From DASSKK01 sp035690495 (GTDB taxonomy: Bacteria > Actinomycetota > Actinomycetes > Propionibacteriales > Nocardioidaceae): 41,011 bases of DNA. The stretch covers positions 1-41,011 of the forward strand of contig DASSKK010000036.1 of assembly GCA_035690495.1 (NCBI GenBank). Reading direction: 5' to 3'. Position 1 is the first letter of the stretch; each line of letters starts with the position of its first letter. This document shows positions 38,341 to 41,011 of the stretch, piece by piece. Below the pieces are notes generated by a model. That model made no database searches. It was given only the letters and a program-made list of their open reading frames with translations, and was not told where the DNA came from. Position numbers and translations under genes: made by a program.

Positions 38341-39643
38341 CACCGCCGATCCGGCCGGAGCGGAACGCGTCCACGAACAGCGCATGGTCCTCGCGCACCT
38401 GCCGCGCGTAGTCGAACGCGAAGTCCGTCAGGTCGGCCACGAACACCCTGCGCCGCCCCTGCAGCACCGCGGAGATCGCTTCCTCGGTCGAGAAGTCCAC
38501 CAGGTCCTGCTCGCTGTCCTCGTCCGAGGCGCAGTGCACCTTGGCGGTGGCCCGCCCGAGAGCGGCGACCACGGCGGCGATGTCGTCGGGCTCGGTGAGC
38601 TCGCCCCAGTCGAGGTCGGCCTCGTACGGCGAGATCTCGGCCACGACGTACCCCACACCGCCGAGGCTGGTGTAGCCGAGCAGCGGGTCGGTGTGCACCT
38701 GAAGGGCACGCTGGCTGACCACCGTCCGGTGGCCTTCGTGCTCGAAGTACCGCTCCACCCGGTCGGAGTCCACGAAGCGGCTGACCGCGGGCACGTTCGC
38801 CTGCTTCATCGACAGCACCACGTCGTTGTCCAGCGACTGGCTGTAGCCCTCCACGAGGACGTTGTACGCCGGCAGCCCCGCGCTTCCGATCCCGAAGCCG
38901 GCCTTGCCGACCACGTCACGAACCTCGTAGAACAGCTCCCGGTCGAACCGCTTGGACTCCGGGATCGTGTCCAGGTAGGCGCCGAAGGCCCGTTCCACGT
39001 CATGACGCTCGCCCTTGCCAAGCCTGCGCACGCCGGCGTCCTCGGCGAACACGCGCACATCTCCCTCGAACCGCGTGAGCGCGTCGAGCATCTCGACCCG
39101 GCTGGCGCCCCGCGCGGTGACCAGCACGTCGTGGACGGGTCCGTCGGTGTTGTCCAGCCGGAGCGCGAAGTCGTCGTCGACGACCTCGGTGTAGTGGCTG
39201 ACCTGGGTGCAATAGGCACGGAGGTACTTGCCGACCAGGGCACGTACGTCGTCCTCCGGCAGCGCCTTCTGCCAGCCGAGGAGGGCCAGCGACGCCACGA
39301 ATCGGCGCAAGTCCCAGGTGTAGTGGCCCAGGTAGGCCTCGTCGAAGTCGTTCACGTCGAAGACGAGCCTGCCCTGCGAGTTCATGTACGTGCCGAAGTT
39401 CTCCGCGTGCAGGTCGCCGTGGATCCACACCTGACTGGTGCGGTCGTCGGCCCACTCGTCGTCGACAGAGGTGACGTCGGCGTAGAACAGGCAGGCGGAT
39501 CCGCGGTAGAACGCGAACGGGTCCGCAGCCATCTTCCGGAACTTGGCACGGAACGCCCGCTGGTCCGCCGCCATCAGGTCGGCGAATGCCTCCTCGAGAA
39601 CCTCGACGATCAGCCCCTCCCGGTCGCGGGTGCGTCGTGGCAC
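38327..39643 (-). CDS. DUF2252 family protein (kinase-like)
   Basis: A 438-aa protein. Residues 75-82 HGDLHAEN and 94-102 VFDVNDFDE resemble the catalytic loop and metal-binding Asp of aminoglycoside-phosphotransferase-like kinases. FYRGSACLFYAD near residue 50 and GVGSAGLPAY-like sequence (GIGSAGLPAYNVLVEG) are typical DUF2252 landmarks. Substrate and activity are unknown. The GTG start at 39643 lies 5 nt after the stop of the aldo/keto reductase, so the two form an operon. The tail overlaps the convergent galK end by 14 bp. Confidence 0.88.
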   Translation of the reverse strand: MPRRTRDREGLIVEVLEEAFADLMAADQRAFRAKFRKMAADPFAFYRGSACLFYADVTSVDDEWADDRTSQVWIHGDLHAENFGTYMNSQGRLVFDVNDFDEAYLGHYTWDLRRFVASLALLGWQKALPEDDVRALVGKYLRAYCTQVSHYTEVVDDDFALRLDNTDGPVHDVLVTARGASRVEMLDALTRFEGDVRVFAEDAGVRRLGKGERHDVERAFGAYLDTIPESKRFDRELFYEVRDVVGKAGFGIGSAGLPAYNVLVEGYSQSLDNDVVLSMKQANVPAVSRFVDSDRVERYFEHEGHRTVVSQRALQVHTDPLLGYTSLGGVGYVVAEISPYEADLDWGELTEPDDIAAVVAALGRATAKVHCASDEDSEQDLVDFSTEEAISAVLQGRRRVFVADLTDFAFDYARQVREDHALFVDAFRSGRIGGVSAR

Positions 39644-39648
39644 GGCGC

Positions 39649-40473
39649 TCAGCCGAGCTGGTTCGGGTCCGGACCGGTGCGCTCGTTGCGGTCCAGGTCG
39701 GACATCGTCGCCATGTCGTCGTCGGCGAGCTCGAAGTCGAACAGGTCGAAGTTCTCCTCGATCCGCGAGGGAGTCACCGACTTGGGGATCACCACGGTGC
39801 CGAGCTGCAGGTGCCAACGCAACACCACCTGGGCAGGGGTCACGTCGTACTTCTCGGCAAGGCCGGTGACCGCCTTGTCGCTGAGCAGCTCACCGCCCTT
39901 GGCAAGCGGCGCCCAGGCCTCGGTGGCGAGACCGAACTCCTCGTTGGTCGCACGCACCTCGCGCTGCTGCAGGTAGGGGTGCAGCTCCACCTGGTTGATC
40001 GCGGGCGTCACCTCGGCGGTCTTCATCAGCTCGCGTAGATGGTCGGGCTCGAAGTTGGACACGCCGATCGCGCGGATGCGGCCGTCGCGGTAGAGCCGCT
40101 CCATCGCCCGCCAGGTGTCTGCGGCGAGACCGGCACGCGGGCGCGGCCAGTGGATGAGGTAGAGGTCGAGTACGTCGAAGCCGAGGCGCTGCATGCTGGC
40201 GTCGAACGCCCGCAGCGTCTCGTCGTACCCCTGGTCGTCGTTCCACACCTTGGAGGTCACGAACACCGCGTCACGGTCGAGTCCGGAGTCCGCGATCGCC
40301 GCGGCGACCCCGGCCTCGTTGCCGTAGAGCTTCGCGGTGTCGATGTGCCGGTAGCCGACCTCGAGCGCCTTCGCGACCGCCTTCTGGGTCTCGTCGGGCG
40401 GCACTTGGAAGACGCCGAAGCCGAGCTGCGGGATCTCGATGCCGTTGTTCAGGGTCAGGATCGGAACGGTCAT
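39649..40473 (-). CDS. Aldo/keto reductase (2,5-diketo-gluconate reductase-like)
   Basis: NADPH-dependent reductase of 274 aa from the DkgA-like branch. It starts MTVPILTLNNGIEIPQLGFGVFQ. The tetrad is Asp45 and Tyr50 (RHIDTAKLYGNE), Lys75 (TSKVWND) and His108 (LIHWPRP). Cofactor motif VVIPKSVTPSRIEEN lies near the C-terminus. The physiological substrate is unknown. Met at 40473 is preferred; a Met three codons earlier (40482) is possible. CACTAT lies 7 nt before 40473, so the start may be leaderless. It precedes the DUF2252 gene by 5 nt. Confidence 0.93.
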   Translation of the reverse strand: MTVPILTLNNGIEIPQLGFGVFQVPPDETQKAVAKALEVGYRHIDTAKLYGNEAGVAAAIADSGLDRDAVFVTSKVWNDDQGYDETLRAFDASMQRLGFDVLDLYLIHWPRPRAGLAADTWRAMERLYRDGRIRAIGVSNFEPDHLRELMKTAEVTPAINQVELHPYLQQREVRATNEEFGLATEAWAPLAKGGELLSDKAVTGLAEKYDVTPAQVVLRWHLQLGTVVIPKSVTPSRIEENFDLFDFELADDDMATMSDLDRNERTGPDPNQLG

Positions 40474-40540
40474 GTCCCCCATAGTGCCCGTAGGCCGGTG
40501 ATCGTGAACCTCGCTACCCTCTCCGGGCGTCTGCCGGCCC

Positions 40541-41011
40541 CTACTTCAGCTCTGCCGACGTCTTGCCGAGCAGCCGGCGCGCCACGATCAGCTTCTGGAT
40601 CTGCTGGGTGCCCTCGAAGATGTCGAGGATCTTGGAGTCGCGGGCCCACTTCTCCAGCAGCTCGCCCTCGCTGTAGCCGACCGACCCGCACAGCTCGACG
40701 CACGACAAGGTGACGTCGGAGGCCATCCGGCCGGCCTTCGCCTTGGCCATCGAGGCCTCCATCGCGTTGGCCTGCCGGTTGTCGGCCATCCAGGCCGCCT
40801 GGAGCATCAGCAGGCGGGCGCCCTCCCAGTCGGCCTCCATCTGCAGGAACTTCGCCACCGCGGCGGTCTGGACGACAGCGGGCCGGTCGTAGTCGACCTC
40901 GACCCCGGCCTGGGCGAGCAGGTCGCGGGTGAGGTCGAGGGCCGCCTTGGCGCAGCCCACCGCCATCGCGGCGACCAGGGGGCGGGTGTTGTCGAACGTG
41001 GCCATCGCCCC
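40541..41011 (-). CDS. Acyl-CoA dehydrogenase, C-terminal part (5' end beyond window)
   Basis: This is the C-terminal helical domain of an acyl-CoA dehydrogenase, about 156 residues, running off the right edge. FDNTRPLVAAMAVG, the ARLLMLQAAWMADN helix, SCVELCGSVGYSEGELLEKWARDSKILDIFEGTQQIQKLIVARRLL are the family's last helices with the FAD-contacting Gly and the catalytic-loop region before the final helix. The internal Met at 41005 is not the start; upstream codons continue the domain. It takes part in fatty acid or branched-chain oxidation. The partner genes lie outside the window. Confidence 0.92.
   Translation of the reverse strand, partial: GAMATFDNTRPLVAAMAVGCAKAALDLTRDLLAQAGVEVDYDRPAVVQTAAVAKFLQMEADWEGARLLMLQAAWMADNRQANAMEASMAKAKAGRMASDVTLSCVELCGSVGYSEGELLEKWARDSKILDIFEGTQQIQKLIVARRLLGKTSAELK

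Overview
This 41 kb window is an ordinary-looking chromosomal segment of a high-GC actinobacterium. It carries a complete Pup-proteasome locus, a mycothiol biosynthesis gene (mshC), an actinobacterial GuaB1 and a cobalamin-dependent metH. It also holds an extragenic palindromic element of a type I associate with Nocardioides-like genomes. Together these point to the Nocardioidaceae or close relatives; the family-level placement is inference. I see no phage, transposase, CRISPR array or rRNA. One tRNA (Leu, GAG anticodon) is present.

Layout. (1) 1-6500, minus strand: the Pup-proteasome module arc/mpa - 42-aa membrane microprotein - dop - pup - prcB - prcA - pafA (pafA cut by the left window edge). 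(2) 6645-9667: trmI coupled to an M50/CBS membrane protease, divergent from a RecB-type Fe-S nuclease; this is the classical actinobacterial flank of the proteasome locus. (3) 9664-12471: a small envelope cassette of a lipoprotein with COG4315-type repeats, an APC-like permease and a four-helix membrane protein, plus a separate secreted protein. (4) 12592-18793: a five-gene oligopeptide/dipeptide ABC importer operon (binding protein, two permeases, two ATPases), with a strong hairpin after the binding-protein gene and a repeat element between permease and ATPase genes. (5) 18932-27894: metH, a PAC2-family protein, a PrmC-like methyltransferase coupled to mshC, and the conserved trio SCO1664-like / DUF3090 / histidine phosphatase. 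(6) 27928-34844: corA, uppP, an aldo/keto reductase, DUF5703, an M20 peptidase, tRNA-Leu, a secreted CAP-domain protein and guaB1. (7) 34900-41011: a DUF1295 membrane enzyme coupled to a cyclopropane-fatty-acid-synthase-like methyltransferase, galK, DUF2252, a second aldo/keto reductase and a truncated acyl-CoA dehydrogenase.

How genes work together. Dop deamidates the C-terminal Gln of Pup, PafA ligates Pup to target lysines, Arc/Mpa unfolds pupylated proteins, and PrcA/PrcB degrade them. MshC adds cysteine to GlcN-Ins in mycothiol synthesis. The ABC operon imports peptides.

The most notable features are regulatory and architectural. At least ten genes have a TANNNT -10 hexamer exactly 6-7 nt before the start codon, the geometry of leaderless transcripts. 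The corA and phosphatase start codons are divergent and only 33 bp apart, with mirrored TACCCT boxes. Six convergent gene pairs abut or overlap at their stops. A 42-aa membrane microprotein sits inside the proteasome locus. The uppP/aldo-keto reductase intergenic region carries paired near-identical palindromic sites. No clear new multi-gene system is evident; the lipoprotein-permease-membrane protein cassette is the best candidate of unknown function.
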